Shown: positions 1-8,994 of the stretch, one piece after another
Position numbering within the stretch: position 1 is the stretch's first letter
Layout of the letters: each line of letters opens with the position of its first letter
NCBI RefSeq assembly: GCF_000733845.1
Contig: NZ_JPOI01000001.1
Span: 2,147,501 to 2,211,500, forward strand
Length of the DNA: 64,000 nt
From: Geobacillus vulcani PSS1
GTDB lineage: Bacteria; Bacillota; Bacilli; Bacillales; Anoxybacillaceae
Direction of reading: 5' to 3'
Translations under genes and position numbers: made by a program
The notes under the pieces: model-generated
Database searches by the model: none
Seen by the model: only the letters and a program-made list of their open reading frames with translations
Told to the model about the DNA's origin: nothing

Positions 1-32
1 TGCGCATCATTGGCCATTCTCTCAACAACAAT

Positions 33-62
33 AAAACCCCCGGGGGATTCCTGGGGGTTTTG
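33..62 (+). terminator. Intrinsic terminator in the riboflavin operon leader
   Basis: AAAACCCCC (33-41) pairs with GGGGGTTTT (53-61), and the T-run forms the end of the stem. It lies 21 bases before ribD, where the FMN riboswitch of Bacillaceae rib operons places its regulatory terminator. The aptamer itself would lie to the left of the window, so riboswitch control is inferred from position. Confidence 0.75.
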
Positions 63-82
63 ATCGTTAAGGGGGGAATGTC

Positions 83-1228
83 GTGCATAACGATGAACAT
101 TATATGCGGCTTGCACTCGAGGTGGCCAAAGCCGGAGTGGGGCAAACGTCCCCCAATCCTGCCGTTGGCGCGGTCGTTGTCAACGGTGGGACGGTCGTTG
201 GGCTTGGCGCTCATTTGAAAGCGGGTGAGCCGCACGCTGAAGTCTATGCGATCCGCATGGCCGGTGAGAAGGCGCGCGGCGCGACGGTGTACGTGACGCT
301 GGAGCCGTGCAGCCATTATGGAAAAACGCCGCCATGCGCCGATTTGCTCATCCAAGCCGGCGTCCGTCGCGTCGTCGTTGCCACGACCGACCCGAATCCG
401 CTTGTCGCTGGAAAAGGGATTGCCAAGCTGCGCCAAGCAGGCATTGACGTTGATATCGGCGTATTAAAAGACGAAGCAGACGAACTGAATCGGATGTTTT
501 TCCACTATATCGCAACGAAAACGCCGTTTGTGACATTGAAGTTCGCGTGCAGCCTCGACGGCAAAATCGCGACGGCGACGGGGGAAAGCAAATGGATTAC
601 GTCTGAAGCGGCGCGCGAAGACGTGCATCGCCTCCGCGCCCGGCATGATGCCATTTTGGTCGGCGTCAACACCGTTTTGACCGACAACCCGAAGCTGACC
701 GTCCGTCTTGGGGAAACGCGGAAAAACCCGTTGCGCATCGTTTTGGATACAACGTTGCATACGCCGCTTGATGCCCATGTCGTCGCTGACAAGGAGGCAG
801 AAACGTGGATCATCACCGGCAGCGGCGTCAGTCGGGAACAGATAGCGGCATACGAGCGCTTCGGAGTGCGCGTATTTTCGATGCCGACGGAGCGGATCGA
901 TGTCTGCGATGTGCTTCGTCTGCTTGGCGAGCAGAAAGTGATGTCGCTGTTTGTCGAGGGCGGCTCGCGTGTTCATGACAGCTTCCTCCGCGCGGGAGTG
1001 GTCAATGAGGTCATCGCTTATATCGCTCCGAAGCTGATCGGCGGCTGCGGGGCGCCGACGCCGGTCGGAGGCCTTGGTTTCGCTCGGCTTTCTGAAGCGA
1101 TGGAGCTTGACATCCGCTGCATCGAGACGATCGGCCCGGATATTAAAATCGTCGCCGCGCCGAAACGGAAGGGGGAATCGTTGTGTTCACGGGCATTATT
1201 GAAGAGATCGGCACGATCGAACAAATGA
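83..1228 (+). CDS. ribD: Bifunctional pyrimidine deaminase/reductase RibD
   Basis: Second and third steps of riboflavin synthesis: deamination of the GTP-derived diaminopyrimidine, then NADPH-dependent reduction of its ribosyl side chain. The N-terminal deaminase half (about residues 1-145) has the zinc-site motifs PHAE and PCSHYGKTPPC. The C-terminal half (about 150-365) is the reductase, with KFACSLDGKIAT and FVEGGSRVHDSFL. The length of 381 residues is a little above the usual 360-370. Start is GTG at 83, behind AAGGGGGGAA; a nearby ATG at 78 is in another frame. The 3' end overlaps ribE by 46 bases, implying translational coupling in a four-gene operon. Confidence 0.96.
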   Translation: MHNDEHYMRLALEVAKAGVGQTSPNPAVGAVVVNGGTVVGLGAHLKAGEPHAEVYAIRMAGEKARGATVYVTLEPCSHYGKTPPCADLLIQAGVRRVVVATTDPNPLVAGKGIAKLRQAGIDVDIGVLKDEADELNRMFFHYIATKTPFVTLKFACSLDGKIATATGESKWITSEAAREDVHRLRARHDAILVGVNTVLTDNPKLTVRLGETRKNPLRIVLDTTLHTPLDAHVVADKEAETWIITGSGVSREQIAAYERFGVRVFSMPTERIDVCDVLRLLGEQKVMSLFVEGGSRVHDSFLRAGVVNEVIAYIAPKLIGGCGAPTPVGGLGFARLSEAMELDIRCIETIGPDIKIVAAPKRKGESLCSRALLKRSARSNK

Positions 1229-1827
1229 AGCAAACCGGCGACGCCATCGTGATGACGATCGGCGCCAAGCGGGTGCTCGAAGATGTGCGCCTTGGCGACA
1301 GCATCGCCGTCAACGGTGTCTGCTTGACTGTCACATCGTTCACCGAACGGCAGTTTACGGTCGATGTCATGCCGGAGACGGTGAAAGCGACGGCGCTAAA
1401 GACATTAAAGCCGGGATCGAAGGTGAATTTGGAGCGGGCGATGGCGGCCGGAGGACGGTTTGGCGGCCATTTCGTCACTGGGCATGTGGACGGCGTCGGA
1501 CGCATCATCCGGCAGTGGCCGAAAGCAAACGCCGTCTACTATGAAATCGAAGTGCCGACCTCACTGCGCGCCTATATGATTGAGAAAGGGTCGGTCGCTG
1601 TCGACGGGACAAGCCTGACGATTTTCGGCCTGAGCGAGCGCACGTTCATCGTTTCACTCATTCCTCATACGCGCGAGGCGACGATTTTAGGCGAAAAGCG
1701 GCCGGGTGATCTCGTCAATATCGAGTGCGACATGATCGGCAAGTACGTCGCCGCTTTCCTCACCGCGAAAGCAATGCCGCCCTCCAAATTGACGATCGAA
1801 TTTTTGGAGCAACACGGCTATAAATAA
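1183..1827 (+). CDS. ribE: Riboflavin synthase, alpha subunit
   Basis: Cytosolic enzyme that dismutates two 6,7-dimethyl-8-ribityllumazine molecules into riboflavin and a pyrimidinedione; this is the last step of the pathway. The 214 residues form two homologous lumazine-binding barrels, about 1-97 and 98-200. Family hallmarks are the opening [20 protein letters not shown] and [12 protein letters not shown] in the first half, and VDGTSLTI in the second. Start is GTG at 1183 behind AAGGGGGAA. It lies inside the end of ribD and is followed 22 bases later by ribBA. In B. subtilis nomenclature this gene is ribB or ribE, depending on the source. Confidence 0.96.
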   Translation: MFTGIIEEIGTIEQMKQTGDAIVMTIGAKRVLEDVRLGDSIAVNGVCLTVTSFTERQFTVDVMPETVKATALKTLKPGSKVNLERAMAAGGRFGGHFVTGHVDGVGRIIRQWPKANAVYYEIEVPTSLRAYMIEKGSVAVDGTSLTIFGLSERTFIVSLIPHTREATILGEKRPGDLVNIECDMIGKYVAAFLTAKAMPPSKLTIEFLEQHGYK

Positions 1828-1849
1828 GAGGAAAAAGGGGGCAAGCTGG

Positions 1850-3043
1850 ATGTTTGACACGATTGAAGCGGCGCTTTCAGCGCTGAAAAACGGCGAAGTG
1901 ATCATCGTTTGCGATGACGAAGACCGCGAAAATGAAGGCGATTTTGTCGCGCTGGCCGAAAAAGCGACGCCGGATGTCATTAACTTTATGATTACTCATG
2001 GCCGCGGGCTCGTCTGCGTGCCGATTACGGAGGAGCTGGCGGCGCGCCTTGATTTGGAGCCGATGGTCACCCATAACACCGACGCGCACGGCACAGCGTT
2101 TACTGTCAGCATTGACTACAAAACGACGACGACAGGAATCAGCGCCTATGAACGGGCGGCGACGATTCAGGCGCTGCTCGACCCGAATGTCAAAGCAAGC
2201 GACTTTAGACGGCCTGGACACATTTTTCCATTGATTGCGAAAAAGGGCGGCGTTCTTCGGCGCGCCGGCCATACGGAAGCGGCGGTCGATTTGGCTCGGT
2301 TGTGCGGCGCGAAGCCGGCCGGCGTCATTTGCGAAATCATTAAAGAGGATGGAACGATGGCGCGTGTTCCTGATTTACGGCGCATGGCCGACCAGTTTGG
2401 GTTGAAAATGATCACGATCAAGGATTTGATCGCCTATCGGAGCCAGCGGGAAAAGCTGGTGAAACGGGAGGTGGATGTTTGGCTGCCGACCGAATTCGGC
2501 GAATTTCGGGCCATCGGCTACACGAACGTGCTTGATGGGAAAGAGCATGTGGCGCTTGTCAAAGGAGAGATCACCCCGGATGAGCCGATCTTGGTGCGCG
2601 TCCATTCCGAATGCTTAACCGGCGACGTATTTGGTTCGTACCGGTGCGACTGCGGTCCGCAGCTGCATGCGGCGCTCAGGCAAATCGAAGCAGAAGGGCG
2701 CGGGGTGTTGCTGTACATGCGCCAAGAAGGGCGCGGCATCGGCCTTATGAACAAGTTGCGCGCTTACAAGCTGCAGGAGCAAGGCTATGACACAGTCGAG
2801 GCGAACGAAAAGCTCGGCTTTCCAGCTGATTTGCGCGATTATGGCATCGGGGCGCAAATTTTGAAAGATCTCGGTGTAACGAAAATGCGCCTGCTCACGA
2901 ACAATCCGCGCAAAATCGCCGGTTTGAAAGGGCATGGACTCGAAGTGGTTGAACGGGTGCCGCTCGAGATGCCAGCGAAAAAGGAAAATGAGAAATATTT
3001 GCGCACGAAACATGAAAAATTAGGGCATATGCTTCATTTTTGA
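1850..3043 (+). CDS. ribBA: Bifunctional DHBP synthase / GTP cyclohydrolase II
   Basis: Supplies both committed precursors of riboflavin. The N-terminal domain (about 1-200) makes 3,4-dihydroxy-2-butanone 4-phosphate from ribulose 5-phosphate and shows the metal-binding loop [11 protein letters not shown] and RRPGHIFPL. The C-terminal domain (about 205-397) opens GTP to the diaminopyrimidine that RibD uses. Its zinc cysteines are in [19 protein letters not shown], and its catalytic arginine segment is [12 protein letters not shown]. The 397 residues match the usual length. ATG start at 1850; the stop falls next to the Shine-Dalgarno sequence of ribH. Confidence 0.97.
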   Translation: MFDTIEAALSALKNGEVIIVCDDEDRENEGDFVALAEKATPDVINFMITHGRGLVCVPITEELAARLDLEPMVTHNTDAHGTAFTVSIDYKTTTTGISAYERAATIQALLDPNVKASDFRRPGHIFPLIAKKGGVLRRAGHTEAAVDLARLCGAKPAGVICEIIKEDGTMARVPDLRRMADQFGLKMITIKDLIAYRSQREKLVKREVDVWLPTEFGEFRAIGYTNVLDGKEHVALVKGEITPDEPILVRVHSECLTGDVFGSYRCDCGPQLHAALRQIEAEGRGVLLYMRQEGRGIGLMNKLRAYKLQEQGYDTVEANEKLGFPADLRDYGIGAQILKDLGVTKMRLLTNNPRKIAGLKGHGLEVVERVPLEMPAKKENEKYLRTKHEKLGHMLHF

Positions 3044-3063
3044 TGATGGGAGGAACAATGAAC

Positions 3064-3528
3064 ATGCGTGTCATTGAAGGAAATTTAGTCGGCACCGGGT
3101 TGAAAATCGGCATCGTCGTCTCCCGGTTTAATGAGTTCATCACCGGTAAGCTTTTGTCAGGGGCGATCGACGGCTTGACGCGCCATGGCGTGAGCGACCA
3201 TGACATCACGGTCGCCTGGGTGCCCGGTGCATTTGAAATCCCGCTTGTGGCGAAAAAAATGGCCGAATCGAAGCAGTTTGACGCTGTCATTACGCTTGGC
3301 GCTGTCATCCGTGGGGCGACGAGCCATTTTGACTACGTCTGCAGCGAGGCGGCCAAAGGCGTTTCCCACGCGGCGCTTTCTAGCGGCATTCCGGTTATTT
3401 TCGGCGTTTTGACGACCGATACGATCGAACAAGCCATTGAACGAGCCGGCACAAAAGCGGGCAATAAAGGATGGGAAGCGGCGGTTTCGGCGATCGAAAT
3501 GGCGAATGTTCTGCGGGCGCTTGCGTAA
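3064..3528 (+). CDS. ribH: 6,7-Dimethyl-8-ribityllumazine synthase
   Basis: Condenses the RibBA butanone phosphate with the RibD pyrimidine product to make lumazine, the substrate of RibE. In Bacillus it forms a 60-subunit capsid around riboflavin synthase. Motifs: [23 protein letters not shown] (catalytic His region) and GTKAGNKG. I take the ATG at 3064, which gives 154 residues like B. subtilis RibH; GGGAGG at 3048-3053 precedes it. An ATG at 3058 is closer to that site and would add two residues. Last gene of the rib operon proper. Confidence 0.95.
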   Translation: MRVIEGNLVGTGLKIGIVVSRFNEFITGKLLSGAIDGLTRHGVSDHDITVAWVPGAFEIPLVAKKMAESKQFDAVITLGAVIRGATSHFDYVCSEAAKGVSHAALSSGIPVIFGVLTTDTIEQAIERAGTKAGNKGWEAAVSAIEMANVLRALA

Positions 3529-3552
3529 TTTGCGTAAAAAGGCATGAAATGG

Positions 3553-3581
3553 TTCACAATATCGGTGAGAATGTTTATAAT
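3553..3581 (+). promoter_or_regulatory. Sigma-A promoter for ribT
   Basis: TTCACA (3553-3558), a 17-base spacer, then a perfect TATAAT (3576-3581). Placed between ribH and ribT, it lets ribT be expressed apart from the riboflavin operon. Confidence 0.75.
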
Positions 3582-3639
3582 ACGTATAGAGAAAATGACA
3601 AAAACTTTTCCATTTCGGAAAAGCGCTTGTCGATAATGA

Positions 3640-4005
<366 letters not shown>

Positions 4006-4027
4006 CGAATCGAACGCGATGTTGCGT

Positions 4028-4567
4028 TCAGGCGGGCGGCGGAGGGGGAGAAAAGCCATCCCCTTCCGCTTTGGCCCGCTTTTTTTGTTCGCGTGTGGCG
4101 ATGATGTCGGAGCGGTCGCGTCGCCGGTGTTTATCTACAAGATCAAGGTTGGCTAAGTCGCTTGCTTGTCCCCAAACGAGCTGCCGATGGGTGCAGGCAG
4201 CCTGGCATTGCTCGTAAAGGGAACGATCACGAATCGGCAGTTCGACGCTTTCGTACGGTTCGCCGCGGGCGATCCGCTGAGCCGTTTCGTCGAGCAAGCG
4301 GGCGAGCGCCTCCTCATCGAGGCCGAGCCGCCGGATCATCTCTTGCGCTTCGTCAAGCAGCGCCCGCGCCCGTCGAATGAGGCGCAGCGCTCCCGAGACG
4401 TTGCCGCGCCGGTAATGGTAAAAAGCGACTGCCGTTTGAATGAGCACAAGCCAACCTTTTTTTCGACCGTCTTGTTTCCAATGTTCCTCCAAAATTTCGT
4501 GACATTCAAAGTAATCGCGGTCGCTATGGAAATGGATTAAATACTCGATATATGCTTTTGGGTACAT
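4028..4567 (-). CDS. ypuF: DUF309 family protein (YpuF-like)
   Basis: DUF309 proteins are small all-helical proteins of unknown biochemical function. The family signature is plain here at residues 13-30: FHSDRDYFECHEILEEHW. An alpha-helical body with WLVLIQTAVAFYHYRRGN follows. The position between ribT and scpA matches ypuF in B. subtilis. The last 20 residues (lysine and alanine rich, then a proline run) are encoded by a segment that can also fold as a hairpin before a T-run on the plus strand (about 4052-4087), so the C terminus doubles as a possible terminator for ribT. It is convergent with ribT and divergent from scpA. Confidence 0.85.
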   Translation of the reverse strand: MYPKAYIEYLIHFHSDRDYFECHEILEEHWKQDGRKKGWLVLIQTAVAFYHYRRGNVSGALRLIRRARALLDEAQEMIRRLGLDEEALARLLDETAQRIARGEPYESVELPIRDRSLYEQCQAACTHRQLVWGQASDLANLDLVDKHRRRDRSDIIATREQKKRAKAEGDGFSPPPPPA

Positions 4568-4625
4568 TGGCCATCATTCCTTTCAAAAACGGGCGCGTCA
4601 TGTGAGAACGGACGGCTCTCCTTCG

Positions 4626-4655
4626 ATTATACGACTTTGGCGGCTTGCGGAGCAA
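4626..4655 (-). promoter_or_regulatory. Probable sigma-A promoter for the DUF309 gene
   Basis: On the minus strand TTGCTC (4655-4650) is followed, after 18 bases, by a perfect TATAAT (4631-4626). It lies about 60 bases upstream of the 4567 start codon. Confidence 0.55.
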
Positions 4656-4671
4656 AAAAAGCTGTTTTCCG

Positions 4672-4700
4672 TTCGCTTTGCCGCTTCGTTATGATACAAT
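4672..4700 (+). promoter_or_regulatory. Probable extended -10 promoter for scpA
   Basis: TGATACAAT at 4692-4700 is an extended -10 element. The -35 at 4672-4677 (TTCGCT) is weak but correctly spaced at 17. It is 53 bases upstream of scpA. Confidence 0.55.
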
Positions 4701-4753
4701 AAATATATTGCAGCTGGGGACGAGCCGGACGGTGGCTCTGGAAAAATGGTGGG

Positions 4754-5512
4754 ATGGATGTGCAATTGCCGTACAACGTCAAAATCGAAGCGTTTGAAGG
4801 GCCGCTTGATCTGCTTTTGCATTTGATCAACCGCTATGAAATCGATATTTACGATATTCCGGTCGCGCAAATTACGGAGCAGTATATGGCGTACATTCAC
4901 GCTATGCAGGAGCTTGAGTTGGATATCGCCAGCGAATATTTAGTGATGGCGGCCACCTTGCTGGCGATCAAAAGCAAAATGCTGTTGCCGTCCTCTAATA
5001 ATGAGGAAGCTGTCGACGGCGACATCGAGTGGGTCGATGACGGCGACCCGCGTGAGGAGCTGACGCAGCGGCTGCTTGAATATAAAAAGTTTAAAGAGGC
5101 GGCGCGCGAACTGAAGCGGCGCGAAGAGGAGCGGGCGCTTTTGTTTACAAAGCCGCCGAGCGACTTAAGTGGATACGTTGATGAGAAAAAGGCGGCGCCG
5201 CTTGATGTGAACGTATATGATATGCTTGGCGCCTTGTCAAAGCTGTTGCGCCGCAAAAAACTGCAAAAACCGATGCGGGCGAAAATCGCCCGCCAAGATC
5301 TTTCCGTCGAACAGCGCATGGCGGAAATTTTGCATGAACTAAAACAGGCGAACGGGCGGAAAAACTTTTACGAGCTGTTTCCGTCCTACGATCGTTCGTA
5401 TATCGTCGTAACGTTTTTGGCCATTTTAGAGTTGATGAAGCGAGGCGAAATTATCGTTGAGCAAGAACGGAATTTCAGCGATTTGTTTCTTGCGGTGAAA
5501 CCAACCGGCTGA
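4754..5512 (+). CDS. scpA: Segregation and condensation protein A (kleisin)
   Basis: Kleisin subunit of the bacterial SMC condensin. It bridges the two SMC heads and binds ScpB dimers to compact and segregate the chromosome. The N-terminal helical domain carries the conserved [13 protein letters not shown], followed by [17 protein letters not shown]. The winged-helix C terminus includes [18 protein letters not shown]. The 252 residues match the family. ATG at 4754 and an in-frame GTG at 4760 are both possible starts behind GGTGGGA; the choice changes only two residues. scpB follows about 180 bases later. Confidence 0.96.
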   Translation: MDVQLPYNVKIEAFEGPLDLLLHLINRYEIDIYDIPVAQITEQYMAYIHAMQELELDIASEYLVMAATLLAIKSKMLLPSSNNEEAVDGDIEWVDDGDPREELTQRLLEYKKFKEAARELKRREEERALLFTKPPSDLSGYVDEKKAAPLDVNVYDMLGALSKLLRRKKLQKPMRAKIARQDLSVEQRMAEILHELKQANGRKNFYELFPSYDRSYIVVTFLAILELMKRGEIIVEQERNFSDLFLAVKPTG

Positions 5513-5518
5513 GGCGGT

Positions 5519-5560
5519 GCGGTTTGGCCGCGGCGGTTTGCTGCGGCGGGCCGCTTTTCT
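5519..5560 (+). terminator. GC-rich hairpin with T-run between scpA and scpB
   Basis: GCGG (5519-5522) can pair with CCGC (5551-5554) and GGCCGC (5526-5531) with the GCGGC region at 5543-5547, leading into TTTTCTTTTG. The shape is terminator-like, but it separates two genes that are normally co-expressed, so it may only attenuate. Confidence 0.4.
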
Positions 5561-5691
5561 TTTGTTGTTTGTTTGCCCATGCCATGATAAGACGGAGAGT
5601 TGACTCACATTGGGAGGAGAAGGCTTGGGAAACGACGAAAACAGGAAGAAAGGAGGAGGAGCGCCAACGGGTTTGGCGCGGCAGAAGGACG

Positions 5692-6348
5692 ATGGAACAA
5701 AACGGAACGGGAAAAACGGGCGGCGCCGGCGCGCTCAAGCCGGCAAAGGCGATTGTAGAAGCGCTGTTGTTTGCTGCCGGTGACGAAGGACTGTCGCTTT
5801 CGCAAATTGCTGCTGTATTGGAAGTCAGCGAGCTGGAAGCAAAGGCGGTGATCGCTGAACTGCAGGAAGACTACCGCCGCGAAGAACGCGGCATCCAACT
5901 GATGGAGCTGGCCGGCGTGTTTCTGCTGGCGACGAAAAAAGAGCACGCTCCGTACTTAAAAAAGTTGGTCGAGGCGCCGGGGGCGTCGCCGCTATCGCAG
6001 GCGGCGCTTGAGACGCTTGCCATTATCGCATACCGCCAGCCGATTACGCGCGCGGAAATTGAGGAAATTCGCGGCGTAAAAAGCGACAAACCGTTGCAGA
6101 CGCTCATGGCGCGGGCGCTTATTAAGGAAGTCGGTCGCGCCGAAGGAACCGGGCGGCCGATTTTGTACGGGACAACCCCGGAATTTCTCGATTATTTCGG
6201 GCTAAAAACGCTTGAGGAGCTGCCGCCGCTGCCGGAATGGACGGATGATGGCGAATCCGAGCGGGAAGCAGATTTATTTTTCGAAAAATTGGCAGAAAAT
6301 TTGAGCGACAAGCAGCCGGAATATGGTAAACTAAAGAAAAACGGCTGA
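5692..6348 (+). CDS. scpB: Segregation and condensation protein B
   Basis: Winged-helix dimer that binds ScpA and regulates the SMC ATPase. Conserved stretches: [34 protein letters not shown] and [19 protein letters not shown] place the start at ATG 5692 (218 residues), after AGAAGGA, because it leaves a short leader before the conserved KAIVEALL, as in B. subtilis ScpB. The frame stays open back to 5524, but the residues encoded there are basic and unlike the family. The C-terminal tail after LEELPPLPE is poorly conserved in the family. Confidence 0.94.
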   Translation: MEQNGTGKTGGAGALKPAKAIVEALLFAAGDEGLSLSQIAAVLEVSELEAKAVIAELQEDYRREERGIQLMELAGVFLLATKKEHAPYLKKLVEAPGASPLSQAALETLAIIAYRQPITRAEIEEIRGVKSDKPLQTLMARALIKEVGRAEGTGRPILYGTTPEFLDYFGLKTLEELPPLPEWTDDGESEREADLFFEKLAENLSDKQPEYGKLKKNG

Positions 6349-6366
6349 TCGGGAAGGAGAGCGCTC

Positions 6367-6759
6367 ATGAACGTTTGCCGCCTGTACGGTGAAGAGCTGC
6401 AAAAGTCGCAATCGAACACGTTTGAAGACTATTTCAACCGCTCGGAAGTCACGTACCGCGACGGGGGCGAAGAGCGGACGCTGTCTGTGTTGTATTTGCG
6501 CCATTTTGAGGGGGCGCTGCTTGATTTGCTGCCGTATGAAAGCGATCCTCTGTTTACGGCTAACGGGCGCGACATTCATTTGCGCGACATCATTGCTCTT
6601 GTCTGTTTATGGAAAAATCCATTGTATCGGCAGCGAAAGCGCGTTTATATTCATGATGAAGAGGAATTGCGCCGTTATTTTGTTGAGATAGACGCCAAAA
6701 CGCTGCAGGCGCTCGTCGGTGAATGGGCGGAAACCGGCACATGCCGCCTGCCGGAGTGA
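6367..6759 (+). CDS. Hypothetical protein downstream of scpB
   Basis: A 130-residue soluble protein that I do not recognise. It starts at ATG 6367 behind a strong GGGAAGGAG, 18 bases after scpB, so it is almost certainly co-transcribed with the condensin genes. No signal peptide or membrane segment is visible. It is rich in charged and aromatic residues (YLRHFEGALLDLLPYES, LRRYFVEIDAKTLQALVGEW). In B. subtilis the gene in this position is ypuI (DUF3907), but I see no convincing resemblance to it. A bidirectional terminator follows at 6851. Confidence 0.75.
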   Translation: MNVCRLYGEELQKSQSNTFEDYFNRSEVTYRDGGEERTLSVLYLRHFEGALLDLLPYESDPLFTANGRDIHLRDIIALVCLWKNPLYRQRKRVYIHDEEELRRYFVEIDAKTLQALVGEWAETGTCRLPE

Positions 6760-6850
6760 GCCTCGTAGCGAAACGAAAGCGGGGGCGGTTCTTTGCGTGG
6801 CCGATCAAGGGCCGCGTGGAATGGCTGCTCAAGCTGCTATACGTTCAAGA

Positions 6851-6882
6851 AAAAGCGGTTCCTTCGGGCGAACCGCTTTTCT
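6851..6882. terminator. Bidirectional intrinsic terminator
   Basis: AAAAGCGGTTC (6851-6861) pairs with GAACCGCTTTT (6870-6880). A-rich and T-rich flanks let it act on the scpB-side transcript and on the opposite strand. Confidence 0.8.
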
Positions 6883-6888
6883 TATGGA

Positions 6889-7107
6889 CTATTGTGTGCG
6901 CGGCTTTGCCGGATCGCACGCCGGCGGCTTCACTTCGCCGGTTGTTTCCTCCAGCTTTTGCAAGTAGTAGCATTCTTCGTGCGCCATATGGTCAGCCATC
7001 AGCGGCGACAGCACGCCGAGCACTTCTTGGTTCAGTTCCATGTCTTCAAGCTCATGCAAAAAGCTTTGGAAAATGGCCATCTCAAGTTCAATTTTCGTTG
7101 TCTTTCC
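6889..7107 (-). pseudogene. C-terminal remnant of a DUF2935 protein
   Basis: The minus strand encodes a stretch ending in VLGVLSPLMADHMAHEECYY, which matches my knowledge of the highly conserved C-terminal motif of DUF2935 proteins, normally about 260-270 residues. Only about 73 codons remain. The frame is closed upstream by a TGA at 7110-7108, and the ATG at 7080 has no ribosome binding site. It is best read as a decayed gene whose 5' portion has been lost, with the superoxide dismutase region now abutting it. Confidence 0.65.
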
Positions 7108-7232
7108 TCAATGATGACTGACCTCGCTCTTATATGTATGTGTAGCTGGAAATTTGGGTGAATGCGGACAAGAACGATTTGCCCATGAAAGCATACGATA
7201 TGGCGAACAAAACAGGAGGAGGTTTTTACCAA

Positions 7233-8546
7233 ATGGATGATCAGGTGTTGTTCGCCGAATACGCGGCTAGGGTGAACGAATGGGGAAATCAAGTCAAGGA
7301 GACGCTCGCTTTGCGTGGGGCGAGCACGGAGGGCGCTTCGTCGTTGCTCGAGTTTATTGCCGAGCAGGATGGCGAGTGGACGGAAGAGGCTGTCCGCGAG
7401 CTTCAGCGCCTTGCCGATGATGTGTATGTCGGTGCGCTTCGCCAATATGTGATGGAAGCGGCTGCGTGGGGAAGACAAGTTGAGCAGGCGCTGTCTGCGC
7501 GCAGGACGACTGAGGATGTCGGGCTTTCATCTCTGTTGGCGTACATCGATGGACACGGCGATGAATGGACCGAAGAAGCGATTTACGAACTTCAGCGTCT
7601 TGTCGATGACGTATATACGCGGGGCATGCGCCTGGCTGATTCGTCAACTGCCGAGCGGGAAGAAGAGGCGACGCAAGAACAAGTCAAAGGGGAATCGGTG
7701 TTGCCTGAGCCGGAGGGTGAAAATAAAGAGAACGAAGACGGATGGCTTGACACCAGCGGGACGGCGGAGCGGATTGAGGACGGCCAAGAGCCGGCTTTTA
7801 TGGTGGAGTTCTCCGACTCGTTGCCTGATATCGCTGACGGCGAGCCGGGCCAAGCGGACGACGTGACCGATGGAAAGCAGCGCTGGGTGGATGCAGACGA
7901 CAGCGGTGAGCCGCGTCAACAAGTGGCGCCCGGCCGTCATGTCTTGCCGCCGCTGCCGTATCGTTATGATGCGCTCGAGCCGCATATTTCCGAAGAAATC
8001 ATGCGCCTACACCATACGAAGCATCATCAAAGCTATGTCGACGGTCTCAATCAGGCGGAGCGGATGATGGCCGAGGCGCGCCGGACGAACAATTTTGATC
8101 TGTTGAAACATTGGGAGAGGGAAGCGGCGTTCCACGGCTCCGGGCATTATTTGCATACCATCTTTTGGTACAACATGCATCCAGAGGGCGGCGGCGAGCC
8201 GCGTGGGGACCTGAGGGCGCAAATCGAGCGCGATTTTGGCAGTTTTGCCGCCTTTCGCCGTCATTTCACTGAAGCGGCGAAAAGCGCCGAAGGGGTCGGT
8301 TGGGCGTTGCTCGTTTGGGCGCCGCGAGCGCACCGGCTGGAAATTTTGCAGGCGGAAAAACACCAGCTCATGGCGCAATGGGATGTGATCCCGCTTCTTG
8401 TGCTTGATGTGTGGGAACATGCCTACTATTTGCAATACAAAAATGATCGGGCGGCGTACATCGAGCATTGGTGGAACGTCGTCAACTGGCGCAACGTCGA
8501 GGAGCGCTTTCATGAGGCGCGGAAGCTTCGTTGGCAGCCGTTTTAA
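7233..8546 (+). CDS. Fe/Mn superoxide dismutase with duplicated N-terminal extension
   Basis: The C-terminal domain (about residues 235-437) is a complete Fe/Mn superoxide dismutase: opening HVLPPLPYRYDALEPH, metal ligands in LHHTKHHQSYV, LHTIFW and DVWEHAYYLQY. The first 134 residues are two tandem copies of a helical unit of about 62 residues: EWTEEAVRELQRLADDVY at 48-65 and EWTEEAIYELQRLVDDVY at 110-127. An acidic low-complexity linker (about 138-234) follows. Ordinary SODs are about 200 residues, and B. subtilis SodF is also N-terminally extended but shorter. I choose ATG 7233 because AGGAGGAGG lies at 7214-7222; the frame is open further upstream without such a site. There is no signal peptide, so it should act in the cytosol or forespore. 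Confidence 0.88.
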   Translation: MDDQVLFAEYAARVNEWGNQVKETLALRGASTEGASSLLEFIAEQDGEWTEEAVRELQRLADDVYVGALRQYVMEAAAWGRQVEQALSARRTTEDVGLSSLLAYIDGHGDEWTEEAIYELQRLVDDVYTRGMRLADSSTAEREEEATQEQVKGESVLPEPEGENKENEDGWLDTSGTAERIEDGQEPAFMVEFSDSLPDIADGEPGQADDVTDGKQRWVDADDSGEPRQQVAPGRHVLPPLPYRYDALEPHISEEIMRLHHTKHHQSYVDGLNQAERMMAEARRTNNFDLLKHWEREAAFHGSGHYLHTIFWYNMHPEGGGEPRGDLRAQIERDFGSFAAFRRHFTEAAKSAEGVGWALLVWAPRAHRLEILQAEKHQLMAQWDVIPLLVLDVWEHAYYLQYKNDRAAYIEHWWNVVNWRNVEERFHEARKLRWQPF

Positions 8547-8579
8547 ACGGGCTGGGGGGACCCCCTGCCCGTTTTTTTT
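8545..8579 (+). terminator. Terminator of the superoxide dismutase gene
   Basis: AAACGGGC (8545-8552) pairs with GCCCGTTT (8567-8574), with an inner GGGGG/CCCCC pairing, then TTTTTTTT. The stem begins inside the stop codon. Confidence 0.85.
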
Positions 8580-8660
8580 GTTGGGGAGAGGAGGCGCTGC
8601 ATATAGATGCAACGAAGAAGTGGAACAGATCCTTGACGGAAAAGCGGTTTGTCCATTTTC

Positions 8661-8785
8661 GACTGTCGAAGCAAGCCTGTGGCTTGCCTTCGTCACGCCA
8701 AGGCGTGATGGAAGACCGAACCACCGCCTGCTTCACAGACCCATCGATGGGTCTGGAAGCGGCGTTGTTCGGTCGCTCGACAGTC
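8661..8785. other. 125-nt cloverleaf-like structured element
   Basis: A noncoding segment bounded by a perfect 9-base inverted repeat (8661-8669 and 8777-8785). It encloses three hairpins: 8671-8687 (7 bp, loop TGT), 8688-8714 (7 bp core with a two-base loop, extended by CTTC/GAAG), and 8716-8772 (CCGAAC/GTTCGG, CGCC/GGCG, GCTTC/GAAGC, then a 9-bp tip at 8736-8755). It is not a tRNA and I recognise no known RNA family in it. It may be a small RNA, a leader element or a mobile miniature element. The rest of the 8580-9134 gap holds only the dacB promoter and leader. Confidence 0.55.
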
Positions 8786-8966
8786 AATCCAATCCTCGGT
8801 AAAAGCTGCAAATGGTAAAGCTGTAAATGGAATCTGTACAGATCAAGCAGGACACCTGTCCACCGTTTCGGGGAGCGGCTTTCTCTTTGCAGGGAAAATG
8901 TCATCAACGCGCCCAGAACAAGCGCCAGAGCGGAAGGCTGTCCCCCCTTGCAACGACATTTTTTCA

Positions 8967-8994
8967 TCATATTTGTCCCATCGAGGCATACACT
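8967..8994 (+). promoter_or_regulatory. Sigma-E promoter for dacB-spmA-spmB
   Basis: TCATATT (8967-8973), 13 bases, then CATACACT (8987-8994) match the mother-cell sigma-E consensus closely. Transcription would start near 9001, giving a leader of about 134 bases that contains a GGAGGA/TCCTCC hairpin around 9074-9096. The B. subtilis dacB operon is known to be under sigma-E. Confidence 0.75.

Noticed and set aside
5524..5691. A 56-residue N-terminal extension of ScpB
   Set aside because: The residues are arginine-rich and unlike ScpB. ATG 5692 has a ribosome site and gives a family-like length.
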